64,000 nt of DNA, taken from positions 343,041 to 407,040 of the forward strand of contig CANJJE010000002.1 in assembly GCA_947474755.1 (NCBI GenBank), read 5' to 3'. A program made the translations under genes and the position numbers. This stretch comes from Burkholderiales bacterium. GTDB lineage: Bacteria > Pseudomonadota > Gammaproteobacteria > Burkholderiales > Burkholderiaceae_C. Below are positions 45,642 through 54,738 of this stretch, in pieces. The notes below the pieces were generated by a model. The model ran no database searches, was not told the origin of the DNA, and saw nothing but the letters and a program-made list of their open reading frames with translations. Each line of letters begins with the position of its first letter. The stretch's first letter is position 1.

Positions 45642-46367
45642 TCAGCGGGCCGACAGCGACAAGGCAGCCAGCACCGCGATCGGCGCCGTGTCGGCGCGCA
45701 GCACACGCGGCCCGAGGGACGCTGGCTGGAATCCAGTGCGCAACGCCGCCTGTTCTTCCGCCTCGGACAAACCGCCTTCAGGCCCGCTGAGGAACAGCAG
45801 CGACTCGCCGGGCTGTCCGGGGGCGACCCCGTGAGGTCCGGCGCGCAGGCTCAGCACATGACGCCGGCCTGTGGCCTGCGATGCCAACCCCGCCAGCCAG
45901 GTCGACAAGGCGCGCACCGGCTGCACCGTCGGCACCCGGGTTCGACCACACTGTTCGCTCGCAGCGGCAGCCACCGACTGCCAGTGCGCCACCTTTTTTT
46001 CGGCCCGATCGCCCGTCAGGCGCAGCACCGAACGCTCGCAGAGCAGGGGTTGAATGAAGGTGACGCCGAGCTCGGTCGCCTTCTCGACGACGCTGTCCAT
46101 CCGCTCGTTGGCCGGCATGCCCATCGCGATCGTCACCTCGAAGGCGAGTTCGCGATCAACGGCCAGATGCTCGACGATCTGCACCGAGACGACGCTGCGG
46201 CCGATCTGCTCGATGCGCGCCTGCCATTCGCCGCCCCGACCATCGAACAGCGTGATCGCATCACCGGGTTGCAGGCGCAGCACCTGTACGTGACGGGTGG
46301 GCCCCGGCGGCAATACGCAGCTGTCACCCGCATGCAGTGGGGGCGGGACAAAGAATCGGTGCGGCAC
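45642..46367 (-). CDS. rsmE: 16S rRNA (uracil-1498-N3)-methyltransferase RsmE
   Basis: SPOUT-fold methyltransferase making m3U1498. The 241-residue form begins PHRFFVPPPL; further marks are VEKATELGVTFIQPLLCERS, RWQSV-like WQSVAAAASEQCGRTRVP and the knot with LLFLSGPEGGLSEAEEQAAL and SLGPRVLRADTAPIAVL. I take a GTG at 46367, which gives the family N-terminus; the open frame extends upstream into fadD but without conservation. It lies about 20 bp after fadD. Confidence 0.9.
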   Translation of the reverse strand: MPHRFFVPPPLHAGDSCVLPPGPTRHVQVLRLQPGDAITLFDGRGGEWQARIEQIGRSVVSVQIVEHLAVDRELAFEVTIAMGMPANERMDSVVEKATELGVTFIQPLLCERSVLRLTGDRAEKKVAHWQSVAAAASEQCGRTRVPTVQPVRALSTWLAGLASQATGRRHVLSLRAGPHGVAPGQPGESLLFLSGPEGGLSEAEEQAALRTGFQPASLGPRVLRADTAPIAVLAALSLSAR

Positions 46368-46387
46368 CGGGGCGATGAACTGAGATG

Positions 46388-48061
46388 TCAGGCGCCGTCG
46401 CGCAGCGCGCGGCGCAGGATCTTGCCGACATTGGTCTTCGGCAAGTCGGCGCGAAACTCGATCAGCCGCGGCCGCTTGTAGCCGGCCAGCATTGATTCGC
46501 AATGGGCCCGCACCACGGCCTCGGTGAGCTGCTCATCGCGGCGCACGATGACCAGCTTGATCACCTCGCCTGCCCTCTCGTCAGGCACCCCGACCGCAGC
46601 ACATTCAGCGACGCCGGGCAGCTGCGACACCACCTCCTCGACCTCGCTGGGATACACGTTGAAGCCGCTGACCTTGATCATGTCCTTCTTGCGGTCGATG
46701 ATCTTGAAGTAGCCGCGCTCGTCCACGGTGCCGATGTCCCCTGAGCGGAAAAAGCCGTCGGCCGTCATCGCCTGGGCGGTCTCCTCGGGCCTCTGCCAGT
46801 AACCCGCCATCACCTGAGGGCCGCGGATCGCGATCTCGCCCGGCATGCCCGGGGGTACCTCGTTGCCGGCCTCGTCGATCAGTTTCATCTCCGTGTTCGG
46901 CATCGGCAGTCCGATGGTGCCGCTGAAGCTGCTGCTGTCGATCGGGTTGCAACTGGCAGTCGGCGAGGTTTCCGACAGCCCATAGCCCTCGACGATCGGG
47001 CAGCCGGTCTTTTCCAGCCACAGCTGTGCCGTTGAGCTTTGCACCGCCATGCCGCCGCCCACCGAGATGACCAGCCGGCTCCAGTCCACACGGCCGAAAT
47101 CGGGGTGGCTGGCCATCGCGCGGAACAGCGTGTTGACTGCGGGGAAGCTGTGAATGCGCTCGCCGGCCAGATCCTTGAACACGGCCGGCAGGTCGCGCGG
47201 ATTGGCGATCAGCAGGCTGCAGCCGCCCATGCGCAGGCCCAGCATCATGTTCGTGTTGAAGCCGAAGATGTGATACAGGGGCAGCGCGCAGGCCGTCAGG
47301 ATCTGCTCGCCAGCGGGAATCTTCTTCAGCGCCGGGCCATACCAGGCCTCCGACTGCAGGACGTTGGCGACCAGATTGCGGTGCAGCAGCACCGCACCCT
47401 TGCTGATGCCGGTCGTGCCGCCGGTGTACTGCAGCACCGCGATGTCGTCCGGGCCCACAGCCGTTGGCCGCAGCGTGTGCCGCCGCCCGTCGGACAGGGC
47501 TGCATTGAAGCGGACCGCGCCGGGCAGCGCGTACGCAGGCACCAGATTCTTCACGTGGCGCACCACCGCATTGACGATCCACGATTTGGGCGCACCCAGC
47601 AGGTCACCCAGCGCGGTGATCACGATCTTGCGCACCGCCACTGCGGGAAGCACCTTTTGCAGCGTGGTCGCGAAGTTTTCCAGCACCACGATGCCGGTCG
47701 CGCCGGAATCCCTCAGCTGGTGTTCGAGCTCGCGCGGCGTGTACAGCGGGTTGACGTTGACCACCACGCAGCCCGCCCTCAGCACGCCGGCGACTGCAAT
47801 TGGGTACTGAGGCACGTTGGGCATCATCAAGGCGACTCGGTCGCCCTTGGCGAAGCCCTGAGCCTGCAGCCACGCTGCAAAGGCGGTCGACAACGCATCG
47901 ATTTCGCCGAAGCTGAGCATGTGGCCCATGAACTTGCAGGCGGGCAGGTCGCGGTACTTGCGGAAGCTGTCTTCCAGCAAGGCGACCAGCGAGTCGCACT
48001 CGGCCACATCGATCAGCGCTGGCACGCCGGGTGGGTAATGCTGGAGCCAGATCTTGTCCAT
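46388..48061 (-). CDS. fadD: Long-chain fatty acid-CoA ligase
   Basis: Adenylate-forming enzyme that activates fatty acids to acyl-CoA. The 557-residue protein shows the AMP-binding loop LQYTGGTTGISKGAVLLHRN, YHIFGFNTNMMLGL, EGYGLSETSPTASCNP, GEIAIRGPQVMAGYW, the SGDIGTVDERGYFKIIDRKK hinge, VSGFNVYPSEVEEVV and the catalytic lysine in KTNVGKILRRAL. These are FadD-type features. It precedes rsmE on the same strand. Chain-length preference cannot be read. Confidence 0.93.
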   Translation of the reverse strand: MDKIWLQHYPPGVPALIDVAECDSLVALLEDSFRKYRDLPACKFMGHMLSFGEIDALSTAFAAWLQAQGFAKGDRVALMMPNVPQYPIAVAGVLRAGCVVVNVNPLYTPRELEHQLRDSGATGIVVLENFATTLQKVLPAVAVRKIVITALGDLLGAPKSWIVNAVVRHVKNLVPAYALPGAVRFNAALSDGRRHTLRPTAVGPDDIAVLQYTGGTTGISKGAVLLHRNLVANVLQSEAWYGPALKKIPAGEQILTACALPLYHIFGFNTNMMLGLRMGGCSLLIANPRDLPAVFKDLAGERIHSFPAVNTLFRAMASHPDFGRVDWSRLVISVGGGMAVQSSTAQLWLEKTGCPIVEGYGLSETSPTASCNPIDSSSFSGTIGLPMPNTEMKLIDEAGNEVPPGMPGEIAIRGPQVMAGYWQRPEETAQAMTADGFFRSGDIGTVDERGYFKIIDRKKDMIKVSGFNVYPSEVEEVVSQLPGVAECAAVGVPDERAGEVIKLVIVRRDEQLTEAVVRAHCESMLAGYKRPRLIEFRADLPKTNVGKILRRALRDGA

Positions 48062-48392
48062 AGGGCGATGAATGCAAAAGCGATTGCGGATTCTGGCGGA
48101 TTACCACCGCATGCCATCGAGAGAATCCCAGGGGGTTCGGAGGCCTGTGCACCTTGCCACCAAGCGCCGAGCCGACCCGGCCACGAGGGTGGCAGATAGT
48201 CGCGACCTCGAGCGCGTTCCCGGACAGGAAATGAGCTGGTACCAACGCCGTCGCTCGGTGCGACGAGTCAGTCCTGCACGGTGCGATGCCGCCACGTTGC
48301 CGGTGGCTGCCACTGCGAAGACCGGCGATGCCCAGCGACCGGGCGTTCGGCAACTGACATGGAGCGCTGTGCTTGCGCTCCCGGCACCTTGA
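48062..48392. other. Intergenic region between fadD and pntB
   Basis: About 330 bases upstream of fadD and downstream of pntB. No open frame here resembles a protein and no RNA gene was recognised. A CAGAAT on the minus strand, a few tens of bases before fadD, is a possible -10, weakly supported. Confidence 0.45.
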
Positions 48393-49817
48393 TCACTCGA
48401 TGGCCTTGACCATGTCCTCGACGACCTTCTTCGCGTCGCCGAACACCATCATGGTCTTGTCCATGTAGAACAGTTCGTTGTCGAGGCCGGCGTAGCCTGC
48501 TGCCATCGAGCGTTTGTTGACGATGACGGTCTTGGCCTTGTAGGCCTCGAGGATGGGCATGCCGTAGATCGGGCTGCCCTTGGTCAATGCGGCAGGGTTC
48601 ACCACGTCGTTGGCGCCGAGGATGATCGCCACGTCGGCCTGGCCAAACTCGCCGTTGATGTCCTCCATCTCGAACACCTGGTCGTATGGCACTTCGGCCT
48701 CCGCCAGCAGCACGTTCATGTGGCCTGGCATCCGGCCGGCGACCGGGTGGATCGCGTACTTCACCGTGATGCCCTTTTCGGTCAGCTTGGCGGCCAGTTC
48801 CTTCACCGCATGCTGCGCGCGGGCCACTGCCAGGCCGTAGCCGGGCACGATGACCACTGTCTCGGCATTGCCGAGCACGAAGGCTGCGTCGTCGGCGCTG
48901 CCACTCTTCACCGGCCGGGCCTCGGCCCTGGCGTCGCCAGCCGCCGCGGCTTCACCCCCAAATCCACCCAGGATCACGTTGAAGAACGAGCGGTTCATCG
49001 CCTTGCACATGATGTAGCTGAGGATCGCTCCCGAGCTGCCGACCAGGCTCCCCGCGATGATCAGCATCGCGTTGTTCAGGCTGAAACCGATGCCAGCGGC
49101 AGCCCAGCCGCTGTAGCTGTTCAACATGCTCACCACCACCGGCATGTCCGCACCGCCGATCGGGATGATGATCAGCACGCCGAGCACGAAGGCGAGTGCC
49201 AGCAGCGCGCAGAAGGCAAACCAGCTCTGGTTGTCGACGAAGCTGTAGATGAAGAACAGCATCGCGAGACCGAGCACCAGGTTCAGGATGTGCTGGCCCT
49301 TGAACTGCACTGGCGCGCCCTTGAAGAGGCGGAACTTGTAGGTGCCCGAGAGCTTGCCGAAGGCGATCACCGAGCCGCTGAAGGTGATCGCGCCGATGGC
49401 CGCGCCCAGCGCCAGTTCGAGCCGGTTGCCGCCCGGGATCGGTTCGCCCTTCGGCGCGATCGCGAAGGCATGAGGTTCGGCCACCGCGGCCACCGCGATG
49501 AAGACCGCGGCCAGGCCGATCATGCTGTGGAAGAAGGCCACCAGCTCGGGCATCTTCGTCATCTCGACGGTGTTCGCACGGTAGGCACCGTAGCCGCCAC
49601 CGACCACCAGCCCGAGCAGAACCCAGCCGAGGCCCAGCGCGTTGCCATCGGCCAGCTTGACGATCAGCAGCGCTGTCGTGACTGCGGCGATCGCCATGCC
49701 GATCATGCCGAAGACGTTGCCACGGATCGAGGTTGTCGGGTGGCTCAAGCCCTTGAGCGCCTGGATGAAGCAGACGCTGGCGATCAGGTACAGCAGCGTG
49801 ACGAGGTTCAAACTCAT
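48393..49817 (-). CDS. pntB: NAD(P) transhydrogenase subunit beta
   Basis: The 474-residue beta subunit of the proton-translocating transhydrogenase. Its N-terminal half has about nine membrane helices (LIASVCFIQALKGLSHPTTS, MIGLAAVFIAVAAVAEPHAF, ALGAAIGAITFSGSVIAFGK), and the C-terminal dIII domain binds NADP(H): VIVPGYGLAVARAQHAVKEL, IHPVAGRMPGHMNVLLAEAE, ILGANDVVNPAA and GYAGLDNELFY. It overlaps the preceding small subunit by 4 bp. The complex links the proton gradient to NADPH formation. Confidence 0.96.
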   Translation of the reverse strand: MSLNLVTLLYLIASVCFIQALKGLSHPTTSIRGNVFGMIGMAIAAVTTALLIVKLADGNALGLGWVLLGLVVGGGYGAYRANTVEMTKMPELVAFFHSMIGLAAVFIAVAAVAEPHAFAIAPKGEPIPGGNRLELALGAAIGAITFSGSVIAFGKLSGTYKFRLFKGAPVQFKGQHILNLVLGLAMLFFIYSFVDNQSWFAFCALLALAFVLGVLIIIPIGGADMPVVVSMLNSYSGWAAAGIGFSLNNAMLIIAGSLVGSSGAILSYIMCKAMNRSFFNVILGGFGGEAAAAGDARAEARPVKSGSADDAAFVLGNAETVVIVPGYGLAVARAQHAVKELAAKLTEKGITVKYAIHPVAGRMPGHMNVLLAEAEVPYDQVFEMEDINGEFGQADVAIILGANDVVNPAALTKGSPIYGMPILEAYKAKTVIVNKRSMAAGYAGLDNELFYMDKTMMVFGDAKKVVEDMVKAIE

Positions 49818-50155
49818 TTCGCTTTCCCTGCTGCCGCGTCGTCAGGAGCCGACGCCTTCTTCTCCTTCTTCTTGAACATCTCCAGCATTCGCCGCGTGAC
49901 GAGGAAGCCGCCGAAGATATTGACCGCAGCCAGCGCAACGGCCAGCACGCCCATCGTCTTGCCGAGAGGCCCTTCGGTGAGCGCGGCGGCGAGCATCGCG
50001 CCGACGATGACGACCGCCGACAGTGCGTTCGTCACCGCCATCAGCGGCGTGTGCAGCGCCGGCGTGACGGTCCACACGACGTGGTAGCCGACGTATATCG
50101 CCAGCACGAAGATGATCAGGTTGGTGACGGTGTGGGAGACGATCTCGTGTTCCAT
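49814..50155 (-). CDS. pntAB: NAD(P) transhydrogenase subunit alpha part 2 (membrane)
   Basis: A 113-residue membrane subunit with three helices (LIIFVLAIYVGYHVVWTVTP, LMAVTNALSAVVIVGAMLAA, GVLAVALAAVNIFGGFLVTR) and a Lys-rich tail. It corresponds to the membrane part of PntA in species where alpha is split. It begins 4 bp after the pntAA stop and overlaps pntB by 4 bp, so all three subunits are coupled. Confidence 0.95.
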   Translation of the reverse strand: MEHEIVSHTVTNLIIFVLAIYVGYHVVWTVTPALHTPLMAVTNALSAVVIVGAMLAAALTEGPLGKTMGVLAVALAAVNIFGGFLVTRRMLEMFKKKEKKASAPDDAAAGKAK

Positions 50156-50159
50156 GTCC

Positions 50160-51287
50160 TTACTTTCTCTTGACTTCGCCCGACTGGGTCATCAGGCAGG
50201 CGGCAACGATGTCGTCGTCCATCGGCACGTTGAAGGTGCCTTCTTTGGTGATCACCAGCTTCAGGAAATCGATGACGTTGCGCGCATACAGCGCCGACGC
50301 ATCGGCGGCTACCAGCGCCGGAAGGTTGGTTTCACCGACGATGGTGACGCCATGCTTCACCACCGTCTTGTCGGCCTCCGACAGGGGACAGTTGCCGCCG
50401 CCGTTCGGGCCCTTGCCAGCGGCAATGTCGACGATCACCGATCCCGGCTTCATGGCCTTGACCATGTCCTCGGTGATCAGCGTGGGCGCGGCGCGGCCCG
50501 GGATCAAGGCGGTGGAAATGACGATGTCGGCTGCGGCCACCCGCTTGGCCACCTCGACCTTCTGCCGGTCCAGCCAGCTTTGCGGCATCGGCTTCGCGTA
50601 GCCGCCGACGCCGACCGCGGCTTCCTTTTCTTCCGGTGTGTCGTAGGACACCTCGATGAACTTGGCGCCCAGCGATTCGACCTGTTCCTTCACGCTCGGC
50701 CGCACGTCGCTGGCTTCGATCACCGCGCCCAATCGCTTGGCGGTGGCGATCGCCTGCAAGCCGGCCACACCGACGCCCAGGATCACCACCCGCGCCGCCT
50801 TCACCGTGCCGGCCGCAGTCATCAGCATCGGGAAGAATCGTTGATATCGATCGGCAGCGATCATCACCGCCTTGTAGCCGGCGATGTTGGCCTGCGAGCT
50901 CAGCACATCCATGCTTTGCGCGCGGGTGGTGCGCGGCGCGGCTTCGAGTGCGAAGCTGGTCAGTCCCGCCGCTGCCAGGCGCTGCAGGCCCTCGGCGTCG
51001 AACGGGTTCAGCATGCCGACCAGCGCCGCTCCCGGCTTGAAGAAGGGCAACTCTGCCTCGCCGGGTGCGCGCACCTTCAGAACCAGGTCGCAGCCGAAAG
51101 CGCCCTGCGCATCGGTGATCTCGGCCCCGACGGCGGTGTAGGCCTCGTCGGTGACGCTGGCCGCCACACCTGCACCCGACTGGATGCGCAGCGCATGTCC
51201 CAGGGCCTTCAGCTTCTTGGCGGTTTCGGGCGTGACGGCCACGCGCGTTTCCCCGGCCGCTGTTTCGAGCGGAACGCCTATCAGCAT
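50160..51287 (-). CDS. pntAA: NAD(P) transhydrogenase subunit alpha part 1 (NAD-binding)
   Basis: The 375-residue soluble dI subunit that binds NAD(H). Motifs: LIGVPLETAAGETRVAVTPE at the N-terminus, the Rossmann segment VILGVGVAGLQAIATAKRLG followed by IEASDVRPSVKEQVESLGAK, ADIVISTALIPGRAAPTLIT and MKPGSVIVDIAAGKGPNGGG. The ATG at 51287 places the family N-terminus; the longer frame is not conserved. It is first in the pntAA-pntAB-pntB operon and diverges from nudJ. Confidence 0.95.
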   Translation of the reverse strand: MLIGVPLETAAGETRVAVTPETAKKLKALGHALRIQSGAGVAASVTDEAYTAVGAEITDAQGAFGCDLVLKVRAPGEAELPFFKPGAALVGMLNPFDAEGLQRLAAAGLTSFALEAAPRTTRAQSMDVLSSQANIAGYKAVMIAADRYQRFFPMLMTAAGTVKAARVVILGVGVAGLQAIATAKRLGAVIEASDVRPSVKEQVESLGAKFIEVSYDTPEEKEAAVGVGGYAKPMPQSWLDRQKVEVAKRVAAADIVISTALIPGRAAPTLITEDMVKAMKPGSVIVDIAAGKGPNGGGNCPLSEADKTVVKHGVTIVGETNLPALVAADASALYARNVIDFLKLVITKEGTFNVPMDDDIVAACLMTQSGEVKRK

Positions 51288-51447
51288 CAATGCCTCCTCA
51301 GACCCATCGGGAGCGCCCCTGCGCCGCTCCGCCAAGCCGCTATTGTCCCCAGATTACGCGATTCTCAGCAGGCCGCATGCCTGCCCCATCGACCAGAGCG
51401 CGCAACAACAACGCCAGCCGAGGGTTGATCCCTGGCCCGCCGCTACC

Positions 51448-51948
51448 ATGAAGGCCATGAAAAAGCGCTGGAAACCCAACGTCACCGTGGCGGCAGTCAT
51501 CGAGAGGGATGGCCGATTCCTGCTGATCGAAGAGCACACCCCGGAGGGCTTGCGGCTGAACAACCCGGCCGGACACCTCGACCCGGCCGAGTCTCCGCAG
51601 GAAGGTGCGGTGCGCGAGGTGCTGGAGGAAACCGCCTGCGAGTTCACCCCACTGGCCGTGGTCGGCATCTACCTCGGGCGATTCCAGCGGCCGGAGCGCG
51701 GCGAGGATGTCACTTACCTGCGCATTGCCTACTCCGGCACGGTCGGCGAGCCGTTGCCGGGCCGCACGCTCGACCACGGGATCGTGCGCATCCTGTGGTT
51801 GACGCTGGACGAAGTGCGCGCCAGCGCCGCGAGGCACCGCAGCACGATGGTCCTGCGAAGCGTCGAGGACCACGTCGCCGGCAAGCGGTATCCGCTGGCG
51901 CTGGTGACCACCGAGGCCAGTGTCTACATGCCGGACCTTCTGTCGTGA
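51448..51948 (+). CDS. nudJ: NUDIX hydrolase, NudJ type
   Basis: A 166-residue Nudix hydrolase. The box reads G-x5-E-x7-REV-x-EE ([20 protein letters not shown]) followed by TACEF, with the metal-binding glutamates intact but alanine for the final glycine. [20 protein letters not shown] precedes it. NudJ proteins act on thiamine pyrophosphate and nucleoside phosphates and sit next to mnmA in E. coli, as here. The mnmA GTG overlaps the stop by 4 bp. An ATG at 51457 is an alternative start. Confidence 0.88.
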   Translation: MKAMKKRWKPNVTVAAVIERDGRFLLIEEHTPEGLRLNNPAGHLDPAESPQEGAVREVLEETACEFTPLAVVGIYLGRFQRPERGEDVTYLRIAYSGTVGEPLPGRTLDHGIVRILWLTLDEVRASAARHRSTMVLRSVEDHVAGKRYPLALVTTEASVYMPDLLS

Positions 51949-53117
51949 GTTCGAAGCGACGGGTGGTGGTGGGCCTGAGCGGCGGCGTGGATTCCGCGGT
52001 CAGTGCCTACCTGCTGAAACAGCAGGGCCATGAGGTCATCGGCATCTTCATGAAGAACTGGGAGGATGACGACGACAGCGAATACTGTTCCTCGCGCCAG
52101 GACTTTCTTGACGCCGCCTCGGTCGCCGACGTGCTGGGCATCGACATCGAGCACGTCAACTTCGCCGCCGACTACAAGGACCGGGTGTTCGCGGACTTCC
52201 TGCGCGAGTACCAGGCCGGCCGCACGCCGAACCCCGACGTGCTGTGCAACGCCGAAATCAAGTTCAAGGCCTTCCTCGACCATGCGATGCGGCTCGGTGC
52301 GGAGTGCATCGCCACCGGGCATTACGCGCGCGTGCGGCGGGTACCGGCGGATCCGGGCACTGCCGATGCCGTGCGCGGCCGGCAAGCGAAGGACTCCTTT
52401 CAGCTGCTCAAGGGCCTGGACCCGCTGAAGGACCAGAGCTACTTTCTTCACCGGCTGAACCAGGCGCAGCTGTCGAAGACGCTGTTTCCGGTCGGCGAAC
52501 TTCCCAAGACCGAAGTGCGGCGCATCGCTGCCGAGATCGGCCTGCCGAACGCGAAGAAGAAGGACAGCACCGGCATCTGCTTCATCGGGGAGCGGCCGTT
52601 TCGCGAATTTCTCAATCGCTACCTCGCGCACACGCCTGGACCGATCAAGGATGACCGCGGTCGGGTGATCGGCGAGCACGTCGGGCTGAGCTTCTACACG
52701 CTGGGCCAGCGAAAGGGCATCGGCATCGGTGGCTTGAAGTCACGTGGCCATGCGCGCGGTGGGGGCGACCATGCCCCCTGGTTCACTGCACGCAAGGACA
52801 TGTCCGACAACACGCTGCATGTCGTTCAGGGCCACGACCATCCCTGGTTGCTGAGCAAGGTGCTGGTGGCCGGCGACGCCAGCTGGGTTGCAGGCCTGCC
52901 GCCGCAGGCCGGTCCGCTGGCGGCCAAGACACGCTATCGGCAAGCCGACGCTGCCTGCACGCTGACAGCACCGGCAGACGGGCTTGTGGCCGAGCGCTTT
53001 GAACTGCGCTTCTCCGAATCACAGTGGGCCGTCACCCCGGGGCAGTCGGCGGTGCTGTACGACGGCGAGGTGTGTCTGGGCGGGGGCGTGATCGCAGAGG
53101 TTCAAGTCGGCGGCTGA
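51945..53117 (+). CDS. mnmA: tRNA-specific 2-thiouridylase MnmA
   Basis: Thiolates U34 of tRNAs for Lys, Glu and Gln. The 390-residue protein has the PP-loop [19 protein letters not shown], the catalytic pair C101 ([12 protein letters not shown]) and C212 ([17 protein letters not shown]), [13 protein letters not shown] and the C-terminal beta-barrel with [21 protein letters not shown] 15-residue insert (about 132-147) enlarges the loop after the GHYARV motif. The start is a GTG overlapping the nudJ stop. It ends in a region with no further conserved gene for 130 bp. Confidence 0.95.
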   Translation: MSSKRRVVVGLSGGVDSAVSAYLLKQQGHEVIGIFMKNWEDDDDSEYCSSRQDFLDAASVADVLGIDIEHVNFAADYKDRVFADFLREYQAGRTPNPDVLCNAEIKFKAFLDHAMRLGAECIATGHYARVRRVPADPGTADAVRGRQAKDSFQLLKGLDPLKDQSYFLHRLNQAQLSKTLFPVGELPKTEVRRIAAEIGLPNAKKKDSTGICFIGERPFREFLNRYLAHTPGPIKDDRGRVIGEHVGLSFYTLGQRKGIGIGGLKSRGHARGGGDHAPWFTARKDMSDNTLHVVQGHDHPWLLSKVLVAGDASWVAGLPPQAGPLAAKTRYRQADAACTLTAPADGLVAERFELRFSESQWAVTPGQSAVLYDGEVCLGGGVIAEVQVGG

Positions 53118-53251
53118 ACATCCCGGCGTGATGGCCGGCCGTCTCAGCGCCGTCGCGTCGATCTGCTGTCGGCGTTGATGCTGCACTGGAGCGCCCCTTC
53201 CGGGGCCATTCGGCGAGACTGAGCCCGGACGACACCAGGCTCCGGCCAGCT

Positions 53252-53512
53252 TCAGAGCACGGAACGGCCATTCAGACGGTCGGTCGGGGGCGGTGTACTT
53301 TCGTCGAGGGCGCGCCGAGATTCCTGGAACGCCTGGAACTCGAGATTGGCCTGAAGGCAGGCGTCGAGGCCGAAGGCGGTGCCCATATCGCCCATGTCAT
53401 CGACGTCGCGAACCTTGCCCACGGCAGCCCATCGCCCCCTGAGGGCGCGCCACCACGCAATGTCCTGAACTTTTCGCACGACGACTCCCGATGAACCCTG
53501 ACTGCCACGCAT
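53252..53512 (-). CDS. Small hypothetical protein
   Basis: Not recognised. About 86 residues from the ATG at 53512 (the frame is open to 53575). The centre has WWRALRGRWAAVG and a short repeated DDMGDMG, then a run that looks helical (AFGLDACLQANLEFQAFQES). No signal peptide or membrane helix. No ribosome binding site supports a start. Coding is plausible from the aromatic and amphipathic pattern only. Confidence 0.35.
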   Translation of the reverse strand: MRGSQGSSGVVVRKVQDIAWWRALRGRWAAVGKVRDVDDMGDMGTAFGLDACLQANLEFQAFQESRRALDESTPPPTDRLNGRSVL

Positions 53513-53714
53513 GGTGACAGTGTGGCGAGACAGCGGCGTGACGGTGTTGGGATTTGACACACTTATCCCGTGCATTCCGCAACACAGAGTTCACTTCTCA
53601 TCGGAATGACGCTCAGAGGAGGCAGGAGTTTTCTTGCGTGAGGGCAAAACTCCTCGAACAGACGGTGTGGTCGGCACCACACGCCAGAGATGTCGACGCC
53701 GTGGGAGGGGGGGT

Positions 53715-54641
53715 CTAGCCTTGCAGCGCGGCCCGAGCGCCGCTGGACAGCGCGGCGCCAACCCGGTCGAGCATCGCCACCCGTGCCGACGGTGGTGCGC
53801 CGTCGGGGCCGAGTCGCCATTGGTGCCAGTGCAGCGCGATCGGGATCGAGACCTCGGGCCGCAGCGAGATCAGCGCGCCGGAGGCCAGCAGCGGGCGCAC
53901 CTGCAGCTCGGGCACGACACCCACACCCCAGCCCATCAGCGCGGCACGTACACAGGCCTCGGACGACGGAACGTAGCGCGCTTTCAGGCGCGCAGTTGCA
54001 ATGCCGAAAGCGCTCGTCACCCAACGCCGCTGCATGTCGTCCTTGCGGTTGAAGACAAGGAACGGCACCTGGCTGAAGCTCGCCTCGTTGAGCCCCGACG
54101 GCGAGCCCTTCAACTCTCTCGCGACGAAGTCCGGGCTCGCCACTGCGACATAGCGCATCACGCCGAGAGGCACGACCCTGCAGCCCTTCAGCGCGCTGCT
54201 GACGGTACTGACGCAGCCCAGCACCTCGCCTTGTCGCAGCCAGTCGTGGGTGAAGTCCTGATCGTCGACCACCAGTTCCAGTGCCAGCCCGTCGTGCACC
54301 AGCGCGTCGAGCGCGGGAATCACCCAGGTCGCGAGGCTGTCGGCGTTGACGGCCACCGGCAGCCGTTCACCGACCGAGGGCTGCACACCTAACTCGCGCG
54401 ATACATCGGCACGCAGTGCCTGCAACTGGCGGGCAAAGCGCAGCAGCACCTTGCCCGGCTCAGTCAGCCGCAGCGGCCGAGAGCGAACCACCAGCGGCTG
54501 GCCGACCTGAGCCTCGAGCGAGCGCAGCCTTTGAGACACCGCCGACTGCGTGATCGCCAGGCGCTGCGCCGCCGCCTCGAAGCCGCCGTGGTCCGCCAGC
54601 GCGGCTAGGCAATCGAGCGCGGCAGGATCGAGGTTGTCCAT
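53715..54641 (-). CDS. argP: LysR-family regulator, ArgP/IciA type
   Basis: A 308-residue LysR regulator. The winged helix is at the N-terminus (LAALADHGGFEAAAQRLAIT, QSAVSQRLRSLEAQVGQPLV) and resembles E. coli ArgP closely, followed by the effector domain (LPVAVNADSLATWVIPALDA, VPFLVFNRKDDMQRRW). ArgP senses lysine and arginine and controls argO, dapB and related genes. Here no LysE/ArgO exporter is adjacent; the divergent neighbour is dadA, with a 97-bp AT-rich gap between starts that should hold the binding site. Confidence 0.87.
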   Translation of the reverse strand: MDNLDPAALDCLAALADHGGFEAAAQRLAITQSAVSQRLRSLEAQVGQPLVVRSRPLRLTEPGKVLLRFARQLQALRADVSRELGVQPSVGERLPVAVNADSLATWVIPALDALVHDGLALELVVDDQDFTHDWLRQGEVLGCVSTVSSALKGCRVVPLGVMRYVAVASPDFVARELKGSPSGLNEASFSQVPFLVFNRKDDMQRRWVTSAFGIATARLKARYVPSSEACVRAALMGWGVGVVPELQVRPLLASGALISLRPEVSIPIALHWHQWRLGPDGAPPSARVAMLDRVGAALSSGARAALQG

Positions 54642-54738
54642 AAGCGTTGCTAATGTACGGGTTGATTTATGAATGAGCCTTCTTTTTGAAATGCATCGAT
54701 CGCAAAATGACTTGAAGGATGAATCTTGACGGGGAGCG

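Noticed and set aside
53551..53600. TTGACA and a CATTCCG/CGGAATG pair near 53554 as a promoter or operator
   Set aside because: No -10 lies at proper spacing and the inverted arms are too far apart to judge; left out as unsupported.
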